Source: Pseudomonas silesiensis (GTDB taxonomy: Bacteria > Pseudomonadota > Gammaproteobacteria > Pseudomonadales > Pseudomonadaceae). From it: a DNA stretch of 64,000 nt. The notes beneath the pieces were generated by a model. It did no database searches, was not told where the DNA came from, and was given only the letters and a program-made list of their open reading frames with translations. The stretch is from positions 3,616,501 to 3,680,500 of the forward strand of contig NZ_CP014870.1 of assembly GCF_001661075.1 (NCBI RefSeq), in the 5' to 3' direction. Position numbers and translations under genes: made by a program. Position 1 is the stretch's first letter; each line of letters begins with the position of its first letter. Of the stretch, positions 54,421 to 64,000 are shown piece by piece.

Positions 54421-54861
54421 TCAACCCTGCCAATAGAACATCGCCTTGGCCAGGATCACGATCAACACCATGTGCCCAAGGATGCTGCGGCGAATCCAGC
54501 TCGCGCGGCTAACCGTCAGCCGCGCGCTTTTCAGCCAGTACGCCAGCAACAGGTAATGGCCGATGATGCTCAGGGCCAACACGATCTTCAGGCTCAGCAA
54601 GGTGCCAAAACTGCTGGCCAGCGGCTGGCTCAATACGCCGCGATGTTGCCAGGCCAGGGCGATGCCGGCGCCATACAACAGCACCACCACGCCATGCAGC
54701 ACCTTGCGCGAGCGCACCGCAATCGCCTGGTCCGCCGTCGATTGCGCGGTATCGGTCAACTGCTCGCGGGCTCGATGCCAGATCACCACCTCGAAAAACA
54801 GCGTGCCGATGAAGGCGATGGCTGCCAGCAAATGCGTGACCAGTAAAAAGGGATACATCAT
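54421..54861 (-). CDS. Four-TM membrane protein downstream of nnrS
   Basis: A 146-aa inner-membrane protein starting MMYPFLLVTHLLAAIAFIGT. Four hydrophobic segments with His residues near membrane faces (THLLAA, KVLHGVVVLL, IGHYLLLAYW, ILGHMVLIV) resemble a CopD/cytochrome b-like fold that could bind heme or metal. It starts 29 bp after nnrS, so it is probably in the same NO-induced transcript. Function unknown. Confidence 0.7.
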   Translation of the reverse strand: MMYPFLLVTHLLAAIAFIGTLFFEVVIWHRAREQLTDTAQSTADQAIAVRSRKVLHGVVVLLYGAGIALAWQHRGVLSQPLASSFGTLLSLKIVLALSIIGHYLLLAYWLKSARLTVSRASWIRRSILGHMVLIVILAKAMFYWQG

Positions 54862-54889
54862 CAGCAGCCGCCTCCATTCATGTGCAGGC

Positions 54890-56080
54890 TCATCCCGGAT
54901 GCCCATCGACCCGGCCCCGCAACAGCATCGGCGCATAACCCCAGGCGTACAGCCCGAACGCCAGCGCCCAGCACAGGCCGGCCAGCCACAACGCGGGCAA
55001 AGGCAGGAACAGGACCAACACCACCCGGCTCAGACACGCCAGGTTGAGCAAAATAAACGCCAGGGTCATGCCCGACGGCGGTTCAAGAGGCCGGCCGGTG
55101 TGTCCGAGACTGACCCGTGCGATCATCGCCAGCACCAGGCCGCCCATGGCGCCGATGGTCAGGCAATGCACCGCCAGGCTCGGATTGATCGGTACGCCAA
55201 AATGCCAGAGCGCCATCCCCAGACAAGCCACCGCCAACCAGCCATACGCCAGGTACAACGACCACAGCAACGGCACGCGCCAGAGTGCGCGATCATGCCA
55301 GCGAACCAGGCGCACCAGATGCCCGGCGGCCAACGCGGCAAATAACAGGCCCATCCACAGATTGGGCTCGAGCGCTAATCCTGCGGCATAGGACAACGCC
55401 ACCAGGGGCGAACCGATCAGCAGCAGCCAGTCCAGCCACGGCCAGGGGGTAACGCCTTCAACCTTGCCGAGGCCGCGCTGAATGAAGAACGGAATCACGC
55501 GCCCGCCAATCAAGCCCATCATCGCCGCCACCAGCCAAAGACCGGTCAGCACGCCTTGGCGCTGCCAGCCTTCATGACCTTCGACCAGGCCGTACAGGGA
55601 CAAGGCGTCGGCCGCCGCCAATAACAGCAGCACCACCGCAATCGGATAGTTACGTGTCTGCCGGACCTTCCACAGGGTGAACCCCATGAGCGCGGCCACC
55701 GCCAGCGGGAATGCCAACTCCAGCAACGCCAGCAGCGGCCACGGTGCATTGACCAGCCACGCCACGCGCGCCGACAACCACAGCAGCGCCAGCGCCGCCA
55801 GCGGTGTGCCGCTGACGCCGGGGCGACCGGTCCAGGTCTGCACGGCCGTCAGCAGGAAGCCGGCAATAATCGCCAGGCCAAAACCGAACAGCAGTTCATG
55901 TCGGTGCCAGCCCAGCCACCCCCCGGCCGGCTGCCAATCGGCGATCGAACCGCTGAAAGCGGCCAGCCACAGCGGAATGGCCAGCACGGCCAACAGGCAG
56001 CCGGCGAGAAAAAATGGCCGAAAGGCCAATCGTAACAACGGCGCAATGGCCATCGCTTTCCGGCGGTCAAGCACCTGCAT
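54890..56080 (-). CDS. nnrS: NnrS family heme- and copper-containing membrane protein
   Basis: A 396-aa protein with about 12 TM segments and NnrS signatures (RLAFRPFFLAG, GWHRHELLFGFGLAIIAGFLLTA, QTWTG, GGRVIPFF, HCLTIGAMGGLVLAMIARVSLGHTGRPL). NnrS relieves NO stress, reportedly by protecting iron pools. The start has GGAGAGG. A near-perfect sigma-54 promoter lies 115 bp upstream, facing this gene. Confidence 0.94.
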   Translation of the reverse strand: MQVLDRRKAMAIAPLLRLAFRPFFLAGCLLAVLAIPLWLAAFSGSIADWQPAGGWLGWHRHELLFGFGLAIIAGFLLTAVQTWTGRPGVSGTPLAALALLWLSARVAWLVNAPWPLLALLELAFPLAVAALMGFTLWKVRQTRNYPIAVVLLLLAAADALSLYGLVEGHEGWQRQGVLTGLWLVAAMMGLIGGRVIPFFIQRGLGKVEGVTPWPWLDWLLLIGSPLVALSYAAGLALEPNLWMGLLFAALAAGHLVRLVRWHDRALWRVPLLWSLYLAYGWLAVACLGMALWHFGVPINPSLAVHCLTIGAMGGLVLAMIARVSLGHTGRPLEPPSGMTLAFILLNLACLSRVVLVLFLPLPALWLAGLCWALAFGLYAWGYAPMLLRGRVDGHPG

Positions 56081-56194
56081 AAAAACCTCTCCTCTGCCTT
56101 GTTGCCCACCTGGCGCCGACCTGCGCGCGCCGAGGTCAATCAGGCTGCAATCATCGGGTATCGCCGATTTATTGCAGTTGTCGCAGATTAAGTG

Positions 56195-56210
56195 TGCAAG
56201 GGGCGTGCCC
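56195..56210 (-). promoter_or_regulatory. Sigma-54 promoter of nnrS
   Basis: On the minus strand GGGCACGCCCCTTGCA matches TGGCACG-N4-TTGCA in all but the first base. It lies on the nnrS side of three NorR sites. Confidence 0.8.
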
Positions 56211-56265
56211 TCGCACCGATCCTTGCCAGGCCTGGCCCATTGACCACGGCAGTGATTAGAACCAG

Positions 56266-56322
56266 GGTAAAAATGACCATTAAAGGGTTCTAATAACCCT
56301 AAAGCCTAGGGTCTTTTTGACC
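56266..56322. promoter_or_regulatory. Three NorR enhancer sites between nnrS and dnr
   Basis: GGT-N7-ACC occurs at 56266-56278, 56286-56298 and 56310-56322. Starts are 20 and 24 bp apart, against 19 and 25 at norR-ytfE. The cluster sits between divergent -24/-12 promoters. Confidence 0.82.
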
Positions 56323-56362
56323 CTGCGCCTCGGCCGCCTCAATAAACAAGGGCTTGTGCGCA

Positions 56363-56378
56363 TGGCCCGCGTCTTGCT
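56363..56378 (+). promoter_or_regulatory. Sigma-54 promoter reading toward the 29-aa gene and dnr
   Basis: TGGCCCGCGTCTTGCT fits the RpoN -24/-12 consensus with one change (C for A). Its GG is 54 bp from the start of the third NorR site, exactly as at ytfE. Confidence 0.78.
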
Positions 56379-56419
56379 CAAGCTTTTGCAAATCAAAGAA
56401 ACCTCTCCCTGGAGTCGTC

Positions 56420-56509
56420 ATGAAAAAAGTCATCCAGCCCTTGGCCTGGTTTGTGGTGTTGACCTCGGTCCTGGCCCTGGCCAGCGGCGTTTCCCTTGGC
56501 CTCGTCTGA
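56420..56509 (+). CDS. 29-aa single-TM small protein
   Basis: A short gene with ATG 56420 preceded by CTGGAG. It encodes a 29-residue peptide that starts MKKVIQPLAW and continues with one hydrophobic segment (about residues 7-27) and a short tail. It is too short for standard calling. It follows the predicted NorR/sigma-54 promoter by about 40 bp and precedes dnr by 40 bp. It could be a membrane peptide of the NO response, or a leader whose translation affects dnr. Confidence 0.6.
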   Translation: MKKVIQPLAWFVVLTSVLALASGVSLGLV

Positions 56510-56549
56510 CTTGATTGCCCTCCCCCTTCATTTCTCAGGATGAATTCCC

Positions 56550-57233
56550 ATGGTGCTTCACCGCGTCCATCATCAGATTCTGCGCAGTCATCATCTATTC
56601 GAGCCGTTGAACGAAGAACAGCTGGACGAATTGATGAGTACCAGCCACTTGCTGAGCATCGACAAAGGCGAGCCGCTGTTCCGGCAGGGTGAACCGGCAG
56701 ACTCGTTCTACTTCGTGATCGCCGGAGCGGTGAAGATCTACCGCCTGACGCCCGATGGGCAGGAGAAAGTGTTCGAGGTCATCGGCGATCGGCAAACCTT
56801 TGCCGAGGCAATGATGCTGATGGACACCCCGAATTATGTCGCTTCGGCCGAAGCGATCTGCCCCACCCAGTTGTACCGGTTATCCAACAACACCTACATG
56901 CGCCTGCTGCAAAGCAACAGCCGACTGACGTTTGCGTTGCTGGGCAAGCTGTGTGTGCGCCTGCATCAACGGGTCAACGAAATCGAAACCCTGTCCCTGA
57001 AAAACGCCACCCACCGGGTGGTGCGTTACCTGCTGACGCAGCTGGTGCGCCAGCAATCCGTTAACAACCAGTTCGAACTGCCGATGGCCAAGCAGCTGAT
57101 TGCCGGGCATTTGTCGATCCAGCCGGAAACCTTTTCGCGGATCATCCGCCGCCTGATCGATGAAAACATCATCACCCAGGACGGCCGCCAGATCGCCATT
57201 CTCGACCGCCTGCGCCTGGAACAGTTCGAGTGA
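56550..57233 (+). CDS. dnr: Denitrification regulator Dnr (Crp/Fnr family)
   Basis: A 227-aa NO-responsive regulator of the same length as known Dnr. The sensor domain (residues about 15-125) lacks Fe-S cysteines, then a dimer helix and a winged helix (about 165-222: AGHLSIQPETFSRIIRRL) reading TTGAT-N4-ATCAA. It is expected to activate norCB, nirS and nirQ. AGGATG lies nine bases before the ATG. Upstream are a 29-aa gene and a predicted NorR/sigma-54 promoter. Confidence 0.94.
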   Translation: MVLHRVHHQILRSHHLFEPLNEEQLDELMSTSHLLSIDKGEPLFRQGEPADSFYFVIAGAVKIYRLTPDGQEKVFEVIGDRQTFAEAMMLMDTPNYVASAEAICPTQLYRLSNNTYMRLLQSNSRLTFALLGKLCVRLHQRVNEIETLSLKNATHRVVRYLLTQLVRQQSVNNQFELPMAKQLIAGHLSIQPETFSRIIRRLIDENIITQDGRQIAILDRLRLEQFE

Positions 57234-57238
57234 GCGAC

Positions 57239-57430
57239 ATGCCCGTCTGCCTGTATTGCCAACACGGCAATCCCCCTGGAGAAACCGAATGCCGCCAATG
57301 CGGCATGCCCCTGCCGGCATTGGCCGGACGCGCCGGGGAACGCCGGCAGCGCCGGTTCATGTGGTTTTGCGTGGGCCTGACGATTTTCTGCGTGATCATG
57401 TTTTTCTGGCTGCCGCGCAGCACCGGCTGA
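57239..57430 (+). CDS. dnrP: DnrP-type zinc-ribbon membrane protein
   Basis: A 63-aa protein. The N-terminal zinc ribbon CLYCQHGNPPGETECRQCG (two C-x2-C) is followed by a basic linker and one TM segment (about residues 40-58). It follows dnr by 5 bp and is known as DnrP by position in pseudomonads; its biochemical role is undefined. A GTG at 57230 overlapping the dnr stop is an alternative start. Confidence 0.8.
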   Translation: MPVCLYCQHGNPPGETECRQCGMPLPALAGRAGERRQRRFMWFCVGLTIFCVIMFFWLPRSTG

Positions 57431-57452
57431 TGCTGCGTCGCTCAAGCCGGGC

Positions 57453-59294
57453 TCAAGGCTGGGTCAGCTGGCGGTACAACTGCGGCAACCGCAGGGGTAG
57501 CTGTTCCGGCTGGCGGATCAAGGTATAGCCATTGGCACCGAACATGTACGGCAGGTAATCCCCGGCTTCGCGATCAATCGTGATACAGAACGGCGTCAAC
57601 CCCTGGCGCCGCGCTTCCAGCACCGCCTCACGGGTGTCCTCGACACCGTAGCGCCCCTCGTATAAATCCAGATCGTTCGGTTTGCCATCGGTCAGCAGCA
57701 GCAACAGTTTGCTGCGGCGCTTGCTCTTGCCCAACAGTTGCGTGGCCTGGCGTATGGCCGCGCCCATGCGCGTGTAGTAACCCGGCTTGAGCCCCTGGAT
57801 GCGACCGCGGGTGTTGTCGTCGTACCGCTGGGTGAAAGACTTGAGTTCCTGCATCCGTACCTGGTGGCGACGCAGCGAGGAAAACCCGTACAGGGCGAAA
57901 TCATCACCCAGCACCGACAGGGTTTCGCCGAACAGCAGCAGCGTGTCGCGGATCACATCGATCACCCGATGTTCATCGTTCAGGTGCGCGTCGGTCGACA
58001 TCGAGACGTCGGCCAGCAACAGGCACGCCAGGTCGCGGCGGGTCTGGCGTTGCTCCATGAATAGACCGCGTTCGGCACACTGGCCATGCTCGCGCTCGAC
58101 GTGAAAATCCAGCCAGGCCTGCATGTCCAGTTCCGAGCCCTGGGGTTGCTGGCGTAACCACTGGCGGTCATTGCGCAGATGCTCGAACTGGCGCCGCAAA
58201 CGATGCGCCGAAGCCTTGAGTCGCGGCGGCAATGGCTGCGCCTCACAGTCGCGGGGCACCATCATTTGCAGGTTGACGAAGGCCTCCTGCATCTGCTGTT
58301 TGCGATAGTCCCATTCCGGCAACTTGATGCCCTCGCCCAGGGGAATGTCGTCGACATCCGCCGGGGGCAGATCCAGGTGCAGCTTGAGGCCGCCGCCCTT
58401 GCGCAAGCGGGTGCGCGACAGGCTCAACTCATCCAGGTCTTCGGCGACCCTGGCGGCGTCCGGGTTGTCGCTGTCGTCCGACCAGCGATCCAGGTCCACG
58501 TGTTCGGTCCAGCTGAACAGGTTCTCCAGGCGCACGATCAACAACCCGCCGTCGCGGGTGCCTTCATCGATGCGTTTGGCGCGTTTGCTTGCGCCTTTGT
58601 GCTCACCGGGAGGGGTCGTCAGCGATTCTTCGGACTCGTCACCGAGGTCGGCAGCCTGGGGGCTGGCGAGGTTCTGCGGCGGGTACAACCACAGCGGCAG
58701 CGGCCAGGCCGCCCGTTCGCTGCGGGGAAAGTGTTCGACACTGCCGGGCTCGCGCAACGCCTGGCATAACGCCCGCTCCAGGGCCGCTTCAGCGGTATTC
58801 AATGTCGCCGGATCCGGTCGAAGTTGCAGGTGGGCATCGACCAGGCGTGTGTACCGCGCACGCAACGCGGGATAGCGCCGCAGCAGTTGTTGCGTCCAGC
58901 GTTGATTGTCCCGCCCCCAATGGCGCATCTGGCCGGCTTGTGCCGCGAGCAACGCAAGCCAGCGATAGAGCTCCTGGTTCAGTGCCGCTTCGGGAAACAC
59001 CGCGAGACTCGACGGCAGCCGCAGGTTAGCCGCGTCGCACCACGCCAGCGGTACCTGCTTGCAGGTGCCGGCGATCTGCTGCAGCACATTGCGCCGCAGC
59101 AGCAGATCGCGGTCGCTGGCGGCTTCGACACCGATGCCATTGGCACCGCCCATGGCGCGAAACAACACTGCCAGCGGACGTTGCTGGCTGGCCAGTTCGA
59201 CCCGCGCGTCGGGGAAATCCGGGCTGGCGCGCCGGGTGATGAAGCGATGCCAGACACTGCCGACCCACTCTTCCAGTTCGACGGTAAAGGCCAT
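57453..59294 (-). CDS. norD: Nitric oxide reductase activation protein NorD
   Basis: A 613-aa cytoplasmic protein with a C-terminal von Willebrand A domain (about residues 425-610; MIDAS DVSMS in LLADVSMSTDAH, later LLTDGKPND). It works with the MoxR ATPase NorQ to activate NorCB, probably by metal insertion. It ends convergent with dnrP, 22 bp apart. It lies 78 bp downstream of norB. Confidence 0.95.
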   Translation of the reverse strand: MAFTVELEEWVGSVWHRFITRRASPDFPDARVELASQQRPLAVLFRAMGGANGIGVEAASDRDLLLRRNVLQQIAGTCKQVPLAWCDAANLRLPSSLAVFPEAALNQELYRWLALLAAQAGQMRHWGRDNQRWTQQLLRRYPALRARYTRLVDAHLQLRPDPATLNTAEAALERALCQALREPGSVEHFPRSERAAWPLPLWLYPPQNLASPQAADLGDESEESLTTPPGEHKGASKRAKRIDEGTRDGGLLIVRLENLFSWTEHVDLDRWSDDSDNPDAARVAEDLDELSLSRTRLRKGGGLKLHLDLPPADVDDIPLGEGIKLPEWDYRKQQMQEAFVNLQMMVPRDCEAQPLPPRLKASAHRLRRQFEHLRNDRQWLRQQPQGSELDMQAWLDFHVEREHGQCAERGLFMEQRQTRRDLACLLLADVSMSTDAHLNDEHRVIDVIRDTLLLFGETLSVLGDDFALYGFSSLRRHQVRMQELKSFTQRYDDNTRGRIQGLKPGYYTRMGAAIRQATQLLGKSKRRSKLLLLLTDGKPNDLDLYEGRYGVEDTREAVLEARRQGLTPFCITIDREAGDYLPYMFGANGYTLIRQPEQLPLRLPQLYRQLTQP

Positions 59295-59372
59295 GGTTTT
59301 TTTCCTCTGAAAACCAATGTAAAACGGCCCGCTGTACCAGCCGGGCCGCCCTCCTCTAAAGCGTTACCCGAC

Positions 59373-60806
<1,434 letters not shown>

Positions 60807-61247
60807 TTAGCCCTCCTTGTTTGGCGGCCAGCCATTGGTGTTGATTTTCGAGGTCCACTTGAGGAACTCGGCGATGTCATCCACCTCCTGGTCACTCAAC
60901 TTGAACTGCGGCATCGCGCGCCGGCCGGGTACACCCAGTGGCTGCATTTTCATCCAGGCCTGCAGGAAGGGTTTGAAGCTCTCCTCGCCGCCGCGCCGCT
61001 GGAACACGTTGCCCAGCTCAGGCGCGAAGTAAGCGCCCTCGCCCAGCAGCGTGTGGCAGCCGATGCAATTGTTTTGCTCCCAGACCAACTTGCCGCGTTC
61101 CACTGATTCGGTTAATAGCGCCTCATTGCTGCGCTCTGGAAAGGTCTGTTCCGTGTGATAGGTCAAGGCCAGGAATATCAGGAAGAAGAAAACGCTTCCC
61201 CCAAAATAGATGTTCCTGGCCATGCCTTTGGTGAAGGTCTCTGACAT
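60807..61247 (-). CDS. norC: Nitric oxide reductase subunit C (cytochrome c)
   Basis: A 146-aa membrane-anchored cytochrome c. One TM is at about residues 13-31, the heme c site CIGCH is Cys61, Cys64 and His65, and the distal Met ligand lies in the GRRAMPQF region. It delivers electrons to NorB. The start MSETFTKG has GAGGAAG upstream; an in-frame ATG ten codons earlier lacks a site. The promoter has a perfect Dnr box. Confidence 0.96.
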   Translation of the reverse strand: MSETFTKGMARNIYFGGSVFFFLIFLALTYHTEQTFPERSNEALLTESVERGKLVWEQNNCIGCHTLLGEGAYFAPELGNVFQRRGGEESFKPFLQAWMKMQPLGVPGRRAMPQFKLSDQEVDDIAEFLKWTSKINTNGWPPNKEG

Positions 61248-61304
61248 GGTCGCTTCCTCTTTGCTTGGCGGGTCCATGATAGGAAGCGAGGGGTTGAAAA
61301 CTGC

Positions 61305-61318
61305 TTGATGGCGATCAA
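61305..61318. promoter_or_regulatory. Dnr/Anr box upstream of norCB
   Basis: TTGAT-GGCG-ATCAA, a perfect palindromic match 57 bp before the norC start. Confidence 0.88.
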
Positions 61319-61371
61319 GAAAGGCAGATGGTTTTGGTCGGGTATAGATCGTATGGCTGACGAAGATCCAA

Positions 61372-61476
61372 AGTGGGAGCGAGCTTGCTCCGGGCGGCGT
61401 TCCGACGATGGCGGCCTGACAGTCGACGAAGATGTTGAATGTTATGGCCTCATCGCGAGCAAGCTCGCTCCCACAT
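61372..61476. repeat. REPIN between norF and norC
   Basis: GTGGGAGCGAGCTTGCTCC and its inverted copy (GCGAGCAAGCTCGCTCCCAC) flank about 60 bp. It separates norEF from the norCB promoter. Confidence 0.88.
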
Positions 61477-61508
61477 TGGAATCGCGCTGTTTTACGGGAT
61501 GTATTCCT

Positions 61509-61766
61509 TCAGCGGAACTCCACCAGCGTCAGCCCTACAACGGTCGCCAGGACCACCGCCCAGCTCAGCATCAACCGCCGCCACAGCCGCGGCGCGTGAC
61601 GCATTTCCATGAAGCCGTCGGCGATCAGCCAGGCCTTGCCGACGGCCACCAGCAGGATGGCGATCGTCAACAGCCGGGTGCCCTCGGCACGCCCCAGCAG
61701 CACGGTGCACAGGCTCAACGCGGCCAACGCCGCCCAGCAGACGAGCAATACCCTGGATACAGACAT
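61509..61766 (-). CDS. norF: NorF-like small membrane protein
   Basis: An 85-aa protein with three hydrophobic segments and the subunit-IV-like centre LLVAVGKAWLIADGFMEMRH. It is related to cytochrome c oxidase subunit IV and to NorF. It lies 10 bp after norE and probably helps NorCB assembly. The ATG has GAGGTGATC upstream. Confidence 0.85.
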   Translation of the reverse strand: MSVSRVLLVCWAALAALSLCTVLLGRAEGTRLLTIAILLVAVGKAWLIADGFMEMRHAPRLWRRLMLSWAVVLATVVGLTLVEFR

Positions 61767-61776
61767 GATCACCTCG

Positions 61777-62364
61777 TTAACTCAGCACATAGACCAGCGG
61801 AAACAGCACGACCCAGATCAGATCGACCATGTGCCAATACAACACCCCGGATTCAAAGCCGCTGCGGTTGTCGGCGTTGTACAAACCACGACGGCAACGC
61901 TCGGCCAGCCAGCCGAGGATGACCATGCCGAGCAATACATGGAGAAAGTGGAACCCGGTGAGGATCCAGTAGAGGGTGAAAAAGGTGTTGTGCTCCATTC
62001 CCAGGCCCAAATCCAGCAGGTGGTGGTACTCGGTGAGCTTCAACAGCACGTAGACACTGGCGGCGAGCAGCGCTGCCAGCAGGTAGACCGCGCCACGGCG
62101 TGGCCGTGAGCGCCTGACCTGTTCCTGGGCCAGCGCGGCGAACAGCCCGCCGGTCAGCAGGCTCAGGGTCATCGCCAGGCCGGTAGAGGTGTCGAGCAAC
62201 AGCCGGCTGTCACTGAACATCTGCGGCTTGAGGGCCTGGGTCACGGCGAACGCCAGGATCAGGATGGCGAACACCGACAACTCGGCCAGGATGAAAAACC
62301 ACATCGCCAGATCGCCCGGCAAGTGGCCCCGCTTAACCCCTGTGAACTCAGCCGAAGTGGACAT
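61777..62364 (-). CDS. norE: NorE, cytochrome c oxidase subunit III-like protein
   Basis: A 195-aa protein with five TM segments and subunit III signatures (PGDLAMWFFILAELSVF, GFHFLHVLLGM, YWHMVDLIWVVLFPLVY). It supports nitric oxide reductase activity. The ATG lies within the last codons of nirQ, 17 bp before the nirQ end, so translation is coupled. It precedes norF. Confidence 0.93.
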   Translation of the reverse strand: MSTSAEFTGVKRGHLPGDLAMWFFILAELSVFAILILAFAVTQALKPQMFSDSRLLLDTSTGLAMTLSLLTGGLFAALAQEQVRRSRPRRGAVYLLAALLAASVYVLLKLTEYHHLLDLGLGMEHNTFFTLYWILTGFHFLHVLLGMVILGWLAERCRRGLYNADNRSGFESGVLYWHMVDLIWVVLFPLVYVLS

Positions 62365-63151
62365 CGACCACATCCATAAGCGCCGCAACGGTCAGCGGAT
62401 CATCGCTCAGGGGTTCGGCCAGGCAGGCCATGCACGCTTCCCGCGGGCTCATGCCGGCACCGATCATGCGCGCCGTGAAGATCAGCAGACGGGTCGAGGC
62501 GACTTCCTCCAGATCATGCTGGTCGAGCCGACGCAGGGCCTGGCCCAGCCGGACCACTTGCGCCGCCAGCGCGTTATCCACCTGGGCCTCCCTGGCGACG
62601 ATGCGCTCTTCATCGGCCACCGGCGGGTAGCCGAAGCGCATCGCCACGAAGCGTTGCCGGGTGCTGGGTTTCATGCCTTTTAGCAGGTTCTGGTACCCGG
62701 GGTTGTACGACACCACCAGCATGAAAGAAGGCGGAGCCTTGAGCACTTCGCCGGTGCGTTCCAGGAACAGCTCGCGCCGATCGTCGGCCAGGGGATGCAG
62801 AACGACCACGGTGTCCTGGCGCGCCTCGACCACTTCGTCCAGGTAACAGATGCCGCCTTCACGCACGGCGCGGGTCAAGGGTCCGTCCTGCCACCAGGTG
62901 CCCTGGGCGCCGATCAAATGGCGGCCGATCAGGTCGGCGGCGCTCAGGTCGTCGTGACAGGCCACGGTGTACAGCGGCAGTTTCAGCCGATGGGCCATGT
63001 GCTGGACGAAGCGGGTCTTGCCGCACCCCGTCGGCCCTTTGATCAGCACCGGCATGCCGTGATGCCAGGCTTGCTCGAACAGCGCCTCCTCATTATTCAG
63101 CGGTTGATAGAAGGGTTCGATCGGGTGTGCGCAAGACGGGATTCGGTCCAT
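62348..63151 (-). CDS. nirQ: MoxR-type AAA+ ATPase NorQ/NirQ
   Basis: A 267-aa AAA+ protein with Walker A GPTGCGKTR (about residues 39-47), Walker B GICYLDEVVEA and sensor regions (VSYNPGYQNLLKGMKPSTRQRFV). With NorD it activates NorCB. It is divergent from nirS across 198 bp containing a Dnr box, and starts the nirQ-norE-norF unit. Confidence 0.95.
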   Translation of the reverse strand: MDRIPSCAHPIEPFYQPLNNEEALFEQAWHHGMPVLIKGPTGCGKTRFVQHMAHRLKLPLYTVACHDDLSAADLIGRHLIGAQGTWWQDGPLTRAVREGGICYLDEVVEARQDTVVVLHPLADDRRELFLERTGEVLKAPPSFMLVVSYNPGYQNLLKGMKPSTRQRFVAMRFGYPPVADEERIVAREAQVDNALAAQVVRLGQALRRLDQHDLEEVASTRLLIFTARMIGAGMSPREACMACLAEPLSDDPLTVAALMDVVDVHFG

Positions 63152-63232
63152 GGGCTGCCTGTTCCAAAAGCGGATTCAAGCCACACGCTACGGGCCCCTG
63201 CGACAACCTGGCAAGGGGCCTGGCCGGCAAAC

Positions 63233-63246
63233 TTGATCGCCGTCAA
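63233..63246. promoter_or_regulatory. Dnr box shared by nirQ and nirS
   Basis: TTGAT-CGCC-GTCAA matches the FNR-family consensus with one mismatch. It lies 82 bp from nirQ and 104 bp from nirS, and could serve both directions. Confidence 0.75.
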
Positions 63247-63271
63247 GCGAGCATTGGCCCCTTGGGCATAG

Positions 63272-64000
<729 letters not shown>

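Noticed and set aside
56384..56399. A Dnr-type box upstream of the 29-aa gene
   Set aside because: The sequence around TTGCAAATCAAAG has one good half-site, but the other half is wrong at N4 spacing.
56317..56514. A 65-codon plus-strand frame overlapping the 29-aa gene
   Set aside because: It covers the predicted sigma-54 promoter and lacks a ribosome site. The 29-aa frame has a better start.

Overview
The window looks like a chromosomal segment of a denitrifying member of the Pseudomonas fluorescens group. The evidence is high-GC coding with Pseudomonas-style start sites, repeated REP/REPIN palindromes of the GAGCGAGCTTGCTCGC type, and the pseudomonad order narK1-narK2-narGHJI beside narXL and a ubiTUV-moeA-moaB block. 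No whole-genome comparison was possible, so the species is an inference.

Left part (1-8.7 kb): a five-copy 84-bp REP-type tandem array is followed by a perfect ModE operator and the molybdate transporter modABC. Then come a type IB topoisomerase and several small lineage-type proteins (73, 76, 94, 141, 69 and 147 aa), with a possible small RNA or attenuator at 4552-4618, and a luciferase-like monooxygenase.

Accessory part (8.7-26.4 kb): this is a worn, composite region. It holds a 5'-truncated alcohol dehydrogenase fused to a LysR scrap, IS110 and IS66 remnants, two cyclic-di-GMP enzymes, a broken molybdopterin oxidoreductase, a LysR regulator with glyoxalase I, a group II intron tail, a pRiA4b ORF-3 fragment, an AT-rich two-gene cassette of unknown function, a stop-interrupted DUF5983-like gene, a zinc-hook SMC-like ATPase, a displaced 3' fragment of tRNA-Pro(GGG), and a P4-type integrase abutting tRNA-Leu(UAA). 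tRNA-Cys lies next to it.

Right part (26.8-64 kb): this is an anaerobic respiration super-cluster. It contains anaerobic ribonucleotide reductase (nrdD, a separate short glycyl-radical peptide, nrdG), nitrate reductase and transport (narK1K2GHJI with a parvulin isomerase and moaA), the nitrate sensor pair narXL, a Crp/Fnr regulator and a DGC-domain protein. Next are oxygen-independent ubiquinone synthesis (ubiTVU), molybdopterin genes moeA and moaB, and a pdxH-type gene. The NO-response genes norR, ytfE/dnrN and nnrS follow, then dnr and dnrP, the nitric oxide reductase genes norCB with norD, norE, norF and norQ/nirQ, and the start of cytochrome cd1 nitrite reductase nirS, which runs off the end.

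The regulation is readable. Perfect TTGAT-N4-ATCAA Anr/Dnr boxes precede nrdD, narK1 and norC, with a near-perfect one between nirQ and nirS. NarL-type 7-2-7 sites lie before narK1, the second Fnr-like gene and moaB. Paired NrdR boxes lie before nrdD. Two copies of a NorR module (three GGT-N7-ACC sites plus a -24/-12 promoter) lie before ytfE and between nnrS and dnr. The second module predicts that NO, through NorR and sigma-54, drives a 29-aa membrane peptide and probably the denitrification regulator dnr itself. That prediction and the split NrdD are the most interesting observations here.
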